Positions 57,125 to 64,000 of a DNA stretch of 64,000 nucleotides are shown here, piece after piece (position 1 is the stretch's first letter; each line of letters opens with the position of its first letter). Origin of the DNA: Phycisphaera sp. (GTDB lineage Bacteria > Planctomycetota > Phycisphaerae > Phycisphaerales > Zrk34); the NCBI GenBank assembly GCA_016125285.1, contig WGMA01000051.1:54169-118168 (forward strand), in the 5' to 3' direction. The notes under the pieces are model-generated. The model was not told the DNA's origin. It was given only the letters and a program-made list of their open reading frames with translations, and searched no databases. Made by a program: the position numbers and the translations under genes.

Positions 57125-57656
57125 CCCCTGATATCCTCACACTGGGTCAACACTATTGTGAATACCATACGCGACTACTGCAACCAAATCCCGCAACCTA
57201 CTGACGATGCTGTCGCCTTTTACGCACATCCTTACGCCGACGCATTCCCATCGCGACGCACGCAGACATCAATGCGCCGACAGCACTGACCCCGTCGAAC
57301 ATTCAATCCCCGATACGAAGCGGACCGCGCTCGCGCATTGCGCGTGATCCGCTGCCGCGTGACTTCGCATGCGATGGCCGCATCACGACGAACAACCTGA
57401 CCAGTCCACGGCAGCCCCACGCTCGCTCGATCGCGATGGCATCCCACGGATGGCGCCGCGGGAGTGGCAGGATCCGCCCGTCAATGATCGTCGTATATGT
57501 CTTTATTATAAATATTTATAATAACTATCACAACGTTCGTCATGAGCAAGAATCGCCCGAAATCAGCACGAATCATCACCGCGACGGCGTCCACCACTTT
57601 GGCCAATCGAGTCGTCGGCTGGACGCGTCGCGGCATGTCGGAGAAAGTTCATCGAC
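57125..57656. other. divergent intergenic region between the giant gene and the histidine kinase
   Basis: A 532-base gap with no supported gene. It must hold the promoters of both the giant gene (minus) and the sensor group (plus). It contains a GC-rich dyad (CGCGCA, T, TGCGCG at 57332-57344) and the AT palindrome described separately. On the minus strand, GAGG and AGGGG precede the giant gene's ATG. Confidence 0.6.
57503..57524. promoter_or_regulatory. 22-bp perfect AT-only palindrome with TATAAT on both strands
   Basis: Two 11-bp arms (TTATTATAAAT and its complement) with no spacer, all A/T, stand out in GC-rich DNA. A perfect -10 hexamer TATAAT lies at 57517-57522 on the plus strand and symmetrically at 57505-57510 on the minus strand. 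It is 133 bases before the kinase start. It could be a bidirectional promoter core or an operator. Confidence 0.5.
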
Positions 57657-59903
57657 ATGAACACGATCGTCATCCTCTGGTCGATGGTCGCCGCGGCGTG
57701 TCTGACGCTGTCGATGGTGCACGTGATGGTCTGGGTGCGGCGGCGGCGCAGCCTCGCGCACCTGACGTTCGCGTGCATGGCGGCGATGGTCGCGGCGTTT
57801 GCGGTATGCGACATGTTCATGATGACCTCTCAAACGCCACAGCAATACGGTCGGGCGATGTGGTGGCTGGAGGTGGTGATCTTCCTGTTCTTCGCGTCGG
57901 ATGTCAGCTTCTTCCGCGCGTACCTCCGGGCGGGACCGATCTGGCTCGGCGCGGTTGCGGTGGGACTACGCGGCGTGATGCTGCTGCTGAACCTTCCGGC
58001 CAAGTACAGCGCGAACTTCGTCACGATCGATCGACTCGATCAGGTTGACTTCATGGGCGCCACGGCGTCGATCGCCGTCGGCCACCTGAACGCCGGGCGT
58101 CACGTCGGTGAGTTCAGCGAGGTAGCGCTGTTCGTGTTTTCGGCGCTCGCGACGGTCACGGTCTGGCGCCGCGGCGATCGCCGACGGGCGATCCTGGTCA
58201 GCGGCAGCATGGCGTTGTTCATGCTCATCGCGGCCGGACAGGCGTGGCTCGTGTTCTACGGCGTCATGGCGGCGCCCTTTTACGTGGTGCCGGCATTCAT
58301 GATGGTCATCGCGGCGATGAGTTCCGAACTCGGCGGCGACGTGATCCGCACCGCGCAGCTGGCCACGGTTGTCCAGGCACGCGAGGAAGAGCTGCGCGAG
58401 AGCGAGCGGCGGATGGACCTGGCGGCGTCCGCGGCGCAACTTGGCCTGTGGGTCTGGGACGTGGTGAACGACGACATCTGGGTCACGACGCAGGGCCGTG
58501 CGTTGTTCGGCGTCACCGAGACCGAACGCATCGATCTGGATCGGTTCATGCGCACGCTGCATCCGGATGACGTCGACCGCGTGCGACAACGGATCAATGA
58601 GGTGTTGGAGAGCAACGGCGAGTACGACGCGGAGTACCGCGTGATGCGCCCCGACGGGACGACGCGATGGGTCGCGGCGCGCGGACGCGTGGATCGCGAT
58701 GAGTCCGGCAGGCCGCTGCGGATGCTCGGCGTCTCGCTGGACATCACGCAGCGTCGTCTCGCCGAAGAGCGGTCGCAGTCGATCGTCGAGGCGTCGCCCA
58801 GTTCCATGGTCGTCGTGAATCACGAGGGCGTGATCATGGTCGTCAACGCCCAAACCGAGCGCACCTTCGGATACACGCGGCAGGAACTGATCGGCCAGAA
58901 GGTCGAGCTGCTCCTGCCCGTTCGCTACCACGCGCGGCACGAGCAGCTGCGCGACGGGTATCTCGCGAACCCGTCCGCGCGGGCGATGGGCGCGGGGCGC
59001 GAACTGTTCGGCCGGCGTAAGGACGGCCGCGAACTGCCCGTCGAAGTCGGCCTGACGCCGATCCAGATGCTCGAAGGACGGTTCGTGCTCGCGTCGATCG
59101 TCGACATCAGCGAGCGCAAACGCGTCGAGTTGGAGTTGGCGCGGCAGCGCAACGAGCTGGCGCACCTCTCGCGCGTGACCATGCTGGGTGAACTGTCGGG
59201 ATCGCTGGCGCACGAGCTGAACCAGCCCCTGGCGTCGATCCTCAGCAACGCACAAGCCGCCCAGCGATACATGCAGCACGCCACGCCGGACCTCGACGAG
59301 GTTCGCGACATCCTACAGGACATCGTTGACCAAGATCGGCGCGCGGGGCAGATCATCTCCCGCCTGCGATCGTTGCTGCATCGCGGCGAGGTGAACCGGG
59401 AGTCCGTCGAGCTCAATCAACTCATCCACGACGCGCTCAACCTGATCCGAAGCGACATGATCAACCAGAGCGTCCGGCTGGAACCCCAGTTCGACGAAGG
59501 CCTGCCGCTGATCAGCGGCGACACCGTGCAACTCCAGCAGGTACTGATCAACCTCGTGATGAACGGCTGTGACGCGATGGCCGGTAGCCCCAAACCGGAT
59601 CGCCGGTTGATCGTGCGGACGACGGTCGATGGCAGCGATTGCCACGTAGAGGTTGTGGACCACGGAACCGGCGTGCCCGATGATCAGTTGGAGGCGATCT
59701 TCACGCCGTTCTTCACGACCAAGTCCAGCGGCATGGGGCTTGGCCTGGCGGTCTGCCGTACAATCGTGGACGCCCACGGGGGACGGTTGTGGGCGACCAA
59801 CAATGCCGATCGCGGCGCGACGATTCACTTCACGCTGCCGATCGCCAAGCCCGGTGACGAGCCGCATGAAGGAAGCGACGCCGACAGTTTACCTGGTGGA
59901 TGA
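57657..59903 (+). CDS. membrane sensor histidine kinase with two PAS domains (FixL-like)
   Basis: A 748-residue kinase. About six or seven membrane helices fill residues 1-230. A PAS_3 domain (about 255-370, with LHPDDVDRVRQRINEV and RVMRPDGTTRWVAARG) and a second PAS domain (about 380-490, with RTFGYTRQELIGQKVELLLP) follow. The dimerisation domain has the phospho-acceptor His519 in GSLAHELNQPLASI, a sequence typical of the FixL/DctB kinase group. The ATPase domain (about 610-735) shows the N box LVMNGCDAM, the G1 box DHGTGVPD and G2 MGLGLAV. No heme-binding residues of true FixL are claimed. Its 3' end overlaps the response regulator by 38 bases, so the pair is co-expressed. The signal is unknown. 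Confidence 0.92.
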   Translation: MNTIVILWSMVAAACLTLSMVHVMVWVRRRRSLAHLTFACMAAMVAAFAVCDMFMMTSQTPQQYGRAMWWLEVVIFLFFASDVSFFRAYLRAGPIWLGAVAVGLRGVMLLLNLPAKYSANFVTIDRLDQVDFMGATASIAVGHLNAGRHVGEFSEVALFVFSALATVTVWRRGDRRRAILVSGSMALFMLIAAGQAWLVFYGVMAAPFYVVPAFMMVIAAMSSELGGDVIRTAQLATVVQAREEELRESERRMDLAASAAQLGLWVWDVVNDDIWVTTQGRALFGVTETERIDLDRFMRTLHPDDVDRVRQRINEVLESNGEYDAEYRVMRPDGTTRWVAARGRVDRDESGRPLRMLGVSLDITQRRLAEERSQSIVEASPSSMVVVNHEGVIMVVNAQTERTFGYTRQELIGQKVELLLPVRYHARHEQLRDGYLANPSARAMGAGRELFGRRKDGRELPVEVGLTPIQMLEGRFVLASIVDISERKRVELELARQRNELAHLSRVTMLGELSGSLAHELNQPLASILSNAQAAQRYMQHATPDLDEVRDILQDIVDQDRRAGQIISRLRSLLHRGEVNRESVELNQLIHDALNLIRSDMINQSVRLEPQFDEGLPLISGDTVQLQQVLINLVMNGCDAMAGSPKPDRRLIVRTTVDGSDCHVEVVDHGTGVPDDQLEAIFTPFFTTKSSGMGLGLAVCRTIVDAHGGRLWATNNADRGATIHFTLPIAKPGDEPHEGSDADSLPGG

Positions 59904-60504
59904 CGAGCCGGCGGTGCTGCGCGCGCTGGATCGGCTGCTGCGCGCCGAGGGCTTCGGGGTGGTTCCGTACGACTCGCCGCAGGAGTTTCTCGAGAAGTAC
60001 GACGCGCGGGCGACGGGGTGCGTGGTGCTGGACCTGTCGATGCCGCAGATGACGGGCCTGGACCTGCAACGCGAGCTGGCCGACCAGGGGTCCGTCCTGG
60101 CGATCATCTTCCTGACCGGCCGGGGCGACATCCGCAGCAGCGTCGAGGCGATGCGCGCCGGGGCGGTCGATTTTCTGACCAAGCCGGTCAACGACGACGA
60201 ACTGATCGCGGCCGTCCACCAGGCGATCGCGCAGAGCCGGGGCTTCGGGCGCGAGCAGGCGGAAGCCGACGAGATCGAGCAACGCCTGGCGACGCTGACC
60301 CCGCGCGAGCGCGAGGTGTTGAGCCACCTGATCTCCGGCAGGCTCAACAAGCAGATCGCCGCGGACCTGGGCACGGTCGAGAAGACGATCAAGGTCCACC
60401 GCGCCCGCGTGCTGGAAAAGATGCAGGCGCCGTCGCTTGCCGAACTGGTGCGTATGGCGGGTCGCGTGGGCATCGAGCCCGCCGAGTCCCCCAACGGCTG
60501 GTGA
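59866..60504 (+). CDS. FixJ/LuxR-type response regulator
   Basis: A 212-residue regulator. The receiver domain (1-120) has the acidic pair VDDEP, phospho-acceptor Asp56 in VLDLSMPQMTG, the switch Thr in FLTGRGD and the conserved Lys in FLTKPVND. The C-terminal LuxR-type helix-turn-helix (about 140-205) reads LTPREREVLSHLISGRLNKQ and VEKTIKVHRARVLEKM. It is the likely partner of the overlapping histidine kinase. The ATG at 59866 is used; an in-frame GTG at 59854 is also possible. Confidence 0.92.
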   Translation: MKEATPTVYLVDDEPAVLRALDRLLRAEGFGVVPYDSPQEFLEKYDARATGCVVLDLSMPQMTGLDLQRELADQGSVLAIIFLTGRGDIRSSVEAMRAGAVDFLTKPVNDDELIAAVHQAIAQSRGFGREQAEADEIEQRLATLTPREREVLSHLISGRLNKQIAADLGTVEKTIKVHRARVLEKMQAPSLAELVRMAGRVGIEPAESPNGW

Positions 60505-60577
60505 TTCGCCGGGCTTTTCCCGCTATTGGCCCAAGGTCCAATTCGCCGGCTTCTCGCGGGCGATAGCTTCGTCGTTA

Positions 60578-60982
60578 ATGACGGAGCCCACGATCCATAT
60601 CGCGGTCATCGACGACGAAGAGTCCGTAGTGCGCGCGCTGCGTCGGTTCCTGCAGTCCGCGGGGCTGAACGTCGCGGCGTTTCACAACGGGCAGACGTTT
60701 CTGGCGTCGTTAGACAACCACCGATACGACTGCGCCGTCGTCGATCTGCACATGCCGGGGATCGACGGGTTCGAGGTGCAGGCCCAGCTGGCGGCGGATC
60801 ACCCGGACATGCCCGTCATCATCATGACCGGGCACGACACGCCGGAATCACATCAGCGAGCGATGAACGGCGGCGCGTCGGCCTACCTCCGCAAACCGGT
60901 TGACGGCCACGCGCTGCTCGACGCCATCGAGGCGTCCATCGGTCGGCACCACACCGGTGACGACACGGGGGGCGACTCATGA
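60578..60982 (+). CDS. stand-alone receiver-domain protein
   Basis: A 134-residue protein made only of a receiver domain: IDDEE acidic pair, Asp56 in VVDLHMPGIDG, Thr in IIMTGHD and Lys in YLRKPVDG. There is no DNA-binding output domain. It begins 73 bases after the FixJ-like gene and is transcribed in the same direction, so it could be a second target, phosphate sink or connector for the same kinase. The ATG at 60578 is chosen because the receiver fold begins immediately after it. Confidence 0.88.
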   Translation: MTEPTIHIAVIDDEESVVRALRRFLQSAGLNVAAFHNGQTFLASLDNHRYDCAVVDLHMPGIDGFEVQAQLAADHPDMPVIIMTGHDTPESHQRAMNGGASAYLRKPVDGHALLDAIEASIGRHHTGDDTGGDS

Positions 60983-61113
60983 AGTTCACATCGAGACTCG
61001 ACGCTGCGTCCGGTCGTGGCGTTGCACCGAGCAACGCGTCGCGGCGGACTACACAACCGGCAACGATCAACGCCAACTCGTCGGAAGAGATCACATTTAC
61101 GAGGGATATCGCT

Positions 61114-62604
61114 ATGAGACACGTACGCCATTGTAAGCTCCGACGGAACGCCAGCATCATGCTCTGCATGCTGGCGTCCGTCGTGTCGTTGACCCAGGCC
61201 TTGCCGGCTCAAGCGCGGGCGGCGGGCACGAAGCCCAACATCGTCCACATCGTCGCGGACGACCTGGGCTGGAAGGACGTCGGATTCAACGGCTGCACCG
61301 ACATCAAGACGCCGAACATCGACAAGCTCGCGTCGGGGGGCGCGAAGCTGAACCAGTTCTACGTCCAGTCGATGTGCACGCCGACACGGGCCGCGCTGAT
61401 GACCGGGCGGTATCCCTACCGCTACGGGCTGCAGACGGCGGTGATCCCTTCGGTCGCCGACTACGGGCTGGACACCAGCGAGTGGCTCATGCCGCAGGCC
61501 CTGAAAGAGGCGGGCTACACCACCGCGATCATCGGCAAATGGCATCTGGGCCACGCGGACAAGAAGTACTGGCCTAAACAGCGAGGCTTCGACTACCAGT
61601 ACGGCGCGATGATCGGCGAGCTGGACTACTTCACGCACGAAGAGCACGGCGTGCTCGACTGGTACCGCGACAACAAGCAGGTCAAGGAAGAAGGCTACAC
61701 GACGCAGCTGATCGGCGACGACGCCGTGAGGTACATCGGCGAGCAGGATCCCACCAAGCCGTTCTATCTCTACCTCACGTTCAACGCGCCGCACACGCCC
61801 TACCAGGCGCCGCAGGAGTACGTCGACCGATACAAGAACATCGAGGAACCCACGCGCCGCATCTACGCGGGCATGGTCTCGTGCCTCGACGATGAGATCG
61901 GTCGCGTCGTCGCCGCGCTCGACAAGAGGGGCATCCGCGACAACACGCTGATCATCTTCCACAGCGACAACGGCGGGACGTTCAACGCCATGTTCGCCGG
62001 CGTGATGGCCGACGTGTCGAAGATCAAGATCCCCTGCGACAACGCGCCGCTTCGTGACGGCAAGGGATCGCTCTTCGAGGGCGGGTCTCGCGTGTGCGCC
62101 GCGGCCAACTGGCCGGGGCACATCAAGGCGGGGATCACGGTGGACGGCCTGATCCACGCGGTCGACCTCTACCCCACACTGGCCAACCTCGCCGGCGCAT
62201 CGACCGCGAAGTGCAAGCCGCTCGACGGCGTGGACGTCTGGTCGACGATCAGCGAAGGCAGCCCGTCGCCGCGCAGCGAGATCGTCTACAACGTCGAGCC
62301 GTTCCGCGCCTCCATACGAACGGGTGACTGGAAGCTGATCTGGCGCACGATGCTTCCGTCGTCGGTCGACCTGTACAACGTCGCCGAAGACCCCTCCGAA
62401 AAGAACAACGTCGCTGAAGCCCACCCGGACAAGGTGGCCGCGATGCAGTTGCGGATCAACGCGCTGGCGAAAGACAGCGTCAAGCCGCTGTTCCTCGTGG
62501 AGCAGATGAAGGTCGTGTTGCGGAACATGAGCGGCGAACCGGTCATGCCCGGTGAAGACGTCAACTACGAGCCCGACGAGCTGACGCCCGCGGCGGCCCA
62601 CTAA
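61114..62604 (+). CDS. secreted type I sulfatase, arylsulfatase B-like
   Basis: A 496-residue exported sulfatase with a signal peptide of about 35 residues (LCMLASVVSLTQALPAQARA). The metal site begins with NIVHIVADDLGWKD. The formylglycine motif is CTPTRAALMTGR with Cys88 as the modified residue. TTAIIGKWHLGH and FHSDNGG are further sulfatase blocks. The GLQTAVIPS and LPQALKEAGYTT-like sections resemble N-acetylgalactosamine-4-sulfatase (ARSB) relatives. It needs a formylglycine-generating enzyme, not seen here. The frame extends back to 60979, overlapping the receiver gene by four bases, but ATG 61114 starts the signal peptide and follows GAGG. The substrate is probably a sulfated glycan. 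Confidence 0.92.
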   Translation: MRHVRHCKLRRNASIMLCMLASVVSLTQALPAQARAAGTKPNIVHIVADDLGWKDVGFNGCTDIKTPNIDKLASGGAKLNQFYVQSMCTPTRAALMTGRYPYRYGLQTAVIPSVADYGLDTSEWLMPQALKEAGYTTAIIGKWHLGHADKKYWPKQRGFDYQYGAMIGELDYFTHEEHGVLDWYRDNKQVKEEGYTTQLIGDDAVRYIGEQDPTKPFYLYLTFNAPHTPYQAPQEYVDRYKNIEEPTRRIYAGMVSCLDDEIGRVVAALDKRGIRDNTLIIFHSDNGGTFNAMFAGVMADVSKIKIPCDNAPLRDGKGSLFEGGSRVCAAANWPGHIKAGITVDGLIHAVDLYPTLANLAGASTAKCKPLDGVDVWSTISEGSPSPRSEIVYNVEPFRASIRTGDWKLIWRTMLPSSVDLYNVAEDPSEKNNVAEAHPDKVAAMQLRINALAKDSVKPLFLVEQMKVVLRNMSGEPVMPGEDVNYEPDELTPAAAH

Positions 62605-62642
62605 TCAACTTCAGCCACATCCGTTACCAGGAGTAGACTTCG

Positions 62643-63449
62643 ATGAAACCCTATCTGTTCAAGACCCGTCACCCCGTCGCAGCAGCCATGGTGTTGCTTG
62701 GAGCGATCACCCTCGCGACTCAAACCGTCCACGCGCAGGACAACGCGGACGCGCCGCCGGCCGACCCGTGGCGGATCGATTTCAACTCGTGGATCTGGCT
62801 GATGGGCGTCCACGGCGACGTCGGCGCCGGGCCGGTGCGTGCGAACGTCGACGCGAGCTTCGGCGACGTGCTCGATGCGTCCGACTCGCTCTTCGCGTTT
62901 TCCGGTCGCCTCGAGGTCGGTCGCGGCAGGTTCACCGGCTTCCTCGACGGCATGTACGCGAACATCGGGGCCGACGATCAGAGCGGCCCGCTCGGCAAGT
63001 CGAGCATCGATGTCACGTCGCAGATGGGCATCATCGACTTCGGCGTGATGTACCGCGTTCTGGACTGGGACACCGGCCACAGCAAGCGTCAGGCGTCGCT
63101 CGACGGCTACGTCGGCGGGCGCGTCATGTTCCTCTCCCTCGAACTCGACCCCGACAAGCTCGGCACGTCCAAGCGCGAACGCAGCTGGGCGGACGCGATT
63201 GTCGGCGCCAAGGTCTGCTACCCGCTGAGCGATCGGTTCCACCTCAACGTCTGGGGTGACGTTGGCGGCGGGTCATCGGACCTGACCTGGTCCGTCACGG
63301 GCGTGCTGGGCTACGACTTCGAGCTGTTCAATATGCCCGGGACGGTCTACGCCGGATACCGCGCCATCGGCTGGGATTACGGCCATGACAACTTCGAGTG
63401 GGATGTGACGCTCCATGGCCCGACGCTCGGGCTCCAATTCTTGTTCTGA
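62643..63449 (+). CDS. predicted outer-membrane beta-barrel protein
   Basis: A 268-residue protein with a signal peptide of about 31 residues ending TVHA. The remainder has alternating hydrophobic and polar beta strands (for example FNSWIWLMGVHGDVGAGPV and LDGYVGGRVMFLSLEL), and the last residue is Phe after a strand (GPTLGLQFLF), as in outer-membrane barrels. It follows the sulfatase by 38 bases with AGGAG upstream of the ATG, so it is probably co-transcribed. It could be a small porin or structural barrel; no specific family is recognised. Confidence 0.75.
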   Translation: MKPYLFKTRHPVAAAMVLLGAITLATQTVHAQDNADAPPADPWRIDFNSWIWLMGVHGDVGAGPVRANVDASFGDVLDASDSLFAFSGRLEVGRGRFTGFLDGMYANIGADDQSGPLGKSSIDVTSQMGIIDFGVMYRVLDWDTGHSKRQASLDGYVGGRVMFLSLELDPDKLGTSKRERSWADAIVGAKVCYPLSDRFHLNVWGDVGGGSSDLTWSVTGVLGYDFELFNMPGTVYAGYRAIGWDYGHDNFEWDVTLHGPTLGLQFLF

Positions 63450-63508
63450 GAACGACCGCGCCCCACTGCGCTCACTCGCCCACACCGTGTTCGACAGGAG
63501 AATCTCCA

Positions 63509-63862
63509 GTGAAGCGTCAACGATCCGAGCACACTGCCTGTCGCGCACGGCTCGCGTCGGCCGTCGTCCTTGCGACGCTGCTCGCCGCCGCGACGAGCCA
63601 CGCGCAGGATCCCGGCTGGCCGCGCGAGTTTCAGTCGGAGGGCCACCGCGTCATCGTCTATCAGCCGCAGGCCGACTCGTGGGAAAACCACAAGCGCCTC
63701 GGCTTCCTGGCCGCCGTCGAGGTGATCCCGCCGAAGGGCGGCAGGTCCGTCTACGGCGTGATCGACGCGGAGGCCGAGACGTTTGTCGACTTCACGCAGC
63801 GCGTCGTGCTCGTGCGCGACCTCAAGTCCGTGGAGATCCGTTTCGTCAACGTGCCCGCCTGA
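63509..63862 (+). CDS. small secreted protein, probably truncated by the IS element
   Basis: A 117-residue product with a signal peptide (about 32 residues, ending TSHA). The mature part (GWPREFQSEGHRVIVYQPQ, then AAVEVIPPKG and YGVIDAEAETFVD) resembles the N-terminus of much longer proteins sometimes annotated as carbohydrate-binding family V/XII. Those continue well beyond this point. The stop TGA at 63860-63862 coincides with the likely left end of an IS3-type element, so the rest of the gene is probably displaced beyond the window. The GTG start at 63509 has GGAG eight bases upstream. Confidence 0.65.
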   Translation: MKRQRSEHTACRARLASAVVLATLLAAATSHAQDPGWPREFQSEGHRVIVYQPQADSWENHKRLGFLAAVEVIPPKGGRSVYGVIDAEAETFVDFTQRVVLVRDLKSVEIRFVNVPA

Positions 63863-64000
63863 CCTTGCCCCCTCAACCGAGTCCGGTTTGAATCATGTGT
63901 ATTCAAGCACGGACGCAACCGGAAGAGGACAAGGACATGGCCAAACGGATCAAGCACACGACGGAGCAGATCATCTCGAAGCTGCGTGAAGCGGAGGTCG
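63860..64000 (+). mobile_element. left end of an IS3-family insertion sequence (partial)
   Basis: The sequence from TGACCTTGCCCCC onward looks like an IS3-type terminal end and is followed 77 bases later by the start of a typical IS3 OrfA. The element continues past the window. The exact terminus is inferred. Confidence 0.55.
63937..64000 (+). CDS. IS3-family transposase OrfA, N-terminal 21 codons (partial)
   Basis: MAKRIKHTTEQIISKLREAE is the typical opening of IS3-group OrfA helix-turn-helix proteins (compare KRHTPEQIIRKLREAEV). The start ATG at 63937 follows AAGGA. The gene runs off the right edge. Confidence 0.8.
   Translation, partial: MAKRIKHTTEQIISKLREAEV

Noticed and set aside
24281..57124. 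Repeated DNA as a CRISPR or other non-coding array
   Set aside because: The repeats are 270-600 bp long, in frame, and encode recognisable protein domains.
60979..61113. Upstream 45-codon extension of the sulfatase, starting in the ATGA overlap
   Set aside because: It would place a polar segment before a clear signal peptide; the ATG at 61114 has a ribosome site.

Overview
The window reads as high-GC DNA from a planctomycete, most likely of the class Phycisphaerae or a close relative. The evidence is the paired PSCyt1/DUF1549/DUF1553 and DUF1501 genes, a sulfatase, a PAS-AraC regulator, a GldG-type permease fusion and a giant surface protein that begins with an LEPR-XLL segment. This placement is an inference from gene content; no rRNA or tRNA gene was found.

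Layout. Positions 1-4440 (minus strand) hold a DUF1501 protein cut by the left edge and a cytochrome-c/DUF1549/DUF1553 protein. Both are read away from a divergent PAS-AraC regulator (4538-5290) that is followed by a secreted two-domain esterase (5326-7509). Positions 7705-17214 form a plus-strand block of five genes: circularly permuted ATP-grasp, alpha-E, transglutaminase-DUF2126, a fused ATP-grasp/alpha-E protein, and a small transglutaminase. This looks like a predicted peptide or amide ligase system containing two paralogous versions of the same machine. Positions 17297-23385 (minus) carry an ABC exporter group (ATPase, permease fused to a GldG-like domain, DUF4340 protein) and a leucine-rich-repeat protein. 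Positions 23386-24280 hold no intact gene but contain gene remnants.

Positions 24281-57124 (minus) are a single uninterrupted reading frame of 10,947 codons, more than half of the window. In order it encodes an LEPR-XLL N-terminus, seven 200-residue beta-helix units, five Big_5-like Ig domains, about 14 CARDB domains, pre-peptidase C-terminal (PPC) and IPT domains, a beta-propeller, about nine cadherin-like/He_PIG domains, a short RHS/YD segment, a dockerin-like pair, a YVTN propeller, alternating PPC/CARDB domains, a metzincin-like segment with an altered zinc site, seven tandem-95 Ig domains and an unclassified C-terminal solenoid. It is probably an adhesin or cell-surface scaffold.

Across a 532-base divergent gap with an unusual 22-bp AT palindrome comes a plus-strand group. 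It holds a membrane PAS histidine kinase, a FixJ/LuxR response regulator, a stand-alone receiver, an ARSB-like sulfatase, a predicted outer-membrane beta-barrel protein, and a small secreted protein that appears truncated by an IS3-family element running off the right edge.

Two parts of the window (1-7509 and 57657-63862) look like sulfated-polysaccharide or ester-degradation loci with their own sensors. The amidoligase block and the giant surface protein are the most unusual content.
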